Both the position numbers and the translations under genes were made by a program. Shown here piece by piece: positions 62,246 to 64,000 of a DNA stretch of 64,000 bases (position 1 is the stretch's first letter; the number at the start of each line of letters is the position of its first letter). The notes beneath the pieces were generated by a model. It did no database searches, was not told the origin of the DNA, and worked only from the letters and a program-made list of their open reading frames with translations. The stretch comes from Methanobrevibacter ruminantium M1 (GTDB taxonomy: Archaea > Methanobacteriota > Methanobacteria > Methanobacteriales > Methanobacteriaceae). The stretch covers positions 1,449,501 to 1,513,500 of the forward strand of contig NC_013790.1 of NCBI RefSeq assembly GCF_000024185.1, written 5' to 3'.

Positions 62246-64000
62246 CTAATGTTTTAAGGATTCTACAAACTCTTCAATGTTAAAGCTTCTCAAAACTTTC
62301 TTTTTTAGAATCTTATTTATGCCAGAGCCGTATTGAGCAGCCTTCTTAGGTCTGTCTGCAATATATTCAGCCACTCCAATGTCCTTAGCCAAGTCCCTTA
62401 ATATATGCTTTCTAAGAAGGTCATCACCATCTTTTATCTTGAATTTCCCTGGAATATCCAATGCAAGGCTAATTACATCCTTATCTAAAAACGGAACCCT
62501 TAGTTCTACCCCATTGGCCATTGCAACTGCATCATCCCTTTCAAGATTGACGTGATATATGTTTGCAATGTCATGATATATCTCTTCATCCAAGTCAAAA
62601 TATGCATCAAATAGAGTGTGATTATCAAAATGTTTCAGATATCTGTTATATCCACCAAAGAGCTCATCTGCACCCTGTCCAGATAGAGCTACCTTTATAT
62701 TATCTTCATGGATTGCCTTAGTTGCAAGGTATATGGTCATTCCAACGCCAAGCTTCATGATGTTTGGGTCTTCTATGGCAGTCAGCACATCTGGAACGCT
62801 CTTTCTGATTGTATCTTCATCTATAATTATTGTCTTTAAGTCTAAATCTAAATCTTTGGCAACCCTTTTGCTGAATTCGATATCCTGTGAGTTTTCAAGT
62901 CCTACTGCATATAGCCTTATGTTTAATGGCTTAACATTTTCTGAAAAGTCATTTGATGATTTGCTATTTTCTAGTGAATTATTTGATGGATTGCTAGTTT
63001 CCCCCAAACCATTTAAAAACACGTTATCCAAATCTGAAGATTTATTATTAACTGAATCAATTTGCTTTTGCCTTTTTTCTGCAATGCTCTTTAGAATGAC
63101 CGCTAAAATAGTACTGTCAACTCCTCCAGAGAATATAAGGCCTATATCTACTATGTTTTCAACACGCTTTTCAACTGCCTCATATATATCATCAGCCAAG
63201 AGCTCTTTATAAACATCATAGGTATCTTTAGTGTCCAAATAGGATTTATAGTCATCAAATGAAGATTTAAGCAATTTAAAGTCAGTATTTATGATTTCAT
63301 TTATCAAATCATCATCTAAATCAATTTCTTCAAAGTTGTATAGAATGGATCCTGGCTTTAAATCCTTTATGTCACTATCTTCAAATCCAGCCTTCCAAAG
63401 TGCTTTCCTTTCAGATGCAAATCCTTTCAGATTATCAGTTACAGCATAAAATAAAGGCTTTACTCCAATGGAATCTCTTGATATGGCCAAATCATCATTA
63501 TCCTTATCATATATTGCAAACGCATAGTCTCCATCCAATTGACCTACGACTTCTTTTACAGATTCTAAAAGAGGATTTTCCTGATTGCCTGAATTTGTCT
63601 CTTTATAATAATATTGAATCAAATTAGCCAATAGTTGACTGTCACTTTTGGACTTTACATAATTTTCATTGTTTTCCTTTAGAAAGCTTTCAAGCTTATT
63701 GAAATTATATATCTCTCCATTGAATATGAATACAAGATTATCCAATATGATCGGCTGTCTGTTTTCATTGATATTGTCTGTTATTTCTCTTTTTTCATTG
63801 ATTAGATTAAATATGGACAATAGATTATGTCCAAGGCCTATTGTAGAACATTGATTGGAATCATTATCTTCCATAGATGATTCATTGAAAGATTTTCTAT
63901 TATCTAAAATGAAATTATTTTCATAGAGTGATTCAGATGAACCCTTATTGTATAAATAATATCCGCTTGAATCCATTCCCCTATGTTTAGTAGATTCCAT
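62246..64000 (-). CDS. asnB: Asparagine synthetase, glutamine-hydrolysing (5' end outside window)
   Basis: The last 585 codons of AsnB. The N-terminal Cys2 and about 25 residues lie beyond the window edge; the ATG at 64000 is internal. The glutaminase domain shows KHRGMDSSGYY (Met in place of the usual Pro of HRGPDSSG), VFIFNGEIYN and KSDSQLLANLI. The synthetase domain has the PP-loop IGLIFSGGVDSTILAV, LSGQGADELFGGY and ELRVPFLD. A Ser/Asn-rich insert of about 45 residues (SVNNKSSDLDN...NSLENSKSSND) follows the PP-loop helix and is unusual for the family. Confidence 0.93.
   Translation of the reverse strand: MESTKHRGMDSSGYYLYNKGSSESLYENNFILDNRKSFNESSMEDNDSNQCSTIGLGHNLLSIFNLINEKREITDNINENRQPIILDNLVFIFNGEIYNFNKLESFLKENNENYVKSKSDSQLLANLIQYYYKETNSGNQENPLLESVKEVVGQLDGDYAFAIYDKDNDDLAISRDSIGVKPLFYAVTDNLKGFASERKALWKAGFEDSDIKDLKPGSILYNFEEIDLDDDLINEIINTDFKLLKSSFDDYKSYLDTKDTYDVYKELLADDIYEAVEKRVENIVDIGLIFSGGVDSTILAVILKSIAEKRQKQIDSVNNKSSDLDNVFLNGLGETSNPSNNSLENSKSSNDFSENVKPLNIRLYAVGLENSQDIEFSKRVAKDLDLDLKTIIIDEDTIRKSVPDVLTAIEDPNIMKLGVGMTIYLATKAIHEDNIKVALSGQGADELFGGYNRYLKHFDNHTLFDAYFDLDEEIYHDIANIYHVNLERDDAVAMANGVELRVPFLDKDVISLALDIPGKFKIKDGDDLLRKHILRDLAKDIGVAEYIADRPKKAAQYGSGINKILKKKVLRSFNIEEFVESLKH

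Noticed and set aside
1-64000. tRNA or rRNA genes.
   Set aside because: No GC-rich stretch with a GGTTC/TTCGA T-arm and matching acceptor stem was found by eye in any intergenic region.

Overview
The window is very AT-rich DNA of a methanogenic archaeon, most likely Methanobrevibacter or a close relative in Methanobacteriales. The evidence is archaeal replication factor C (large and small subunits side by side), Rad50 with a zinc hook, a protein with a pseudomurein-binding repeat, a MurD-like ligase of the kind used for pseudomurein, an adhesin-like surface protein with Ig-like repeats, archaeal TATA boxes, and GGTGAT/GGAGG ribosome binding sites. No rRNA, tRNA, insertion sequence or CRISPR array was found.

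Layout. 1-7.1 kb: 3' part of rad50, a TIR-like protein, then a minus-strand cluster of a DEAH helicase (MrfA/YprA type), a 102-residue unknown and a DEDD exonuclease (MrfB/YprB type). 7.6-12 kb: a UvrD-type helicase followed by a PD-(D/E)XK nuclease with four Fe-S-type cysteines. 12-21 kb: DUF169 protein, exonuclease III/AP endonuclease, MobA-like nucleotidyltransferase, a VanW-like membrane-anchored protein, a Mur ligase, an M42 aminopeptidase behind a triplicated promoter, and a ferredoxin-type aldo/keto reductase. 21.3-29.3 kb: one 2,632-residue DUF4011 / SF1 helicase / MTES_1575 nuclease / DUF3320 protein with an acidic disordered insert of about 1,100 residues. 29.3-31.2 kb: 1.9 kb of non-coding DNA built from iterons, a 32-bp hairpin and about 60-bp repeats. 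31.2-37.5 kb: two small proteins, the adhesin (apparently with an AUA start), a DUF368 lipid-carrier transporter and a HEAT-like repeat protein. 37.9-45 kb: uvrA, an HtpX protease with an EF-hand loop, rfcL and rfcS. 45-50 kb: a zinc-ribbon/PMBR envelope protein, then an XRE regulator - ImmA/IrrE protease - PIN protein module. 50-53.5 kb: Mrr_N/SHOCT, TPR/cold-shock-like and acidic unknown proteins. 53.8-58.4 kb: a 1,546-residue UvrD helicase-nuclease. 58.5-64 kb: apgM-like, homoserine dehydrogenase, ACT protein, gatC and a partial asnB, an aspartate-family amino acid cluster.

The main theme is DNA processing. Rad50, an MrfAB-like pair, two UvrD-type helicases each associated with an Fe-S nuclease (one split, one fused), a giant helicase-nuclease, UvrA, ExoIII and RFC all lie within about 58 kb. 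The strongest candidates for undescribed biology are the giant DUF4011 protein together with the repeat-built non-coding region and small basic protein beside it, the archaeal MrfAB-like cluster with its unknown middle protein, and the split UvrD/Fe-S nuclease pair. A second theme is that nearly every intergenic region holds its own short tandem duplication (30-65 bp). Several of these overlap stop codons or carry TATA boxes.
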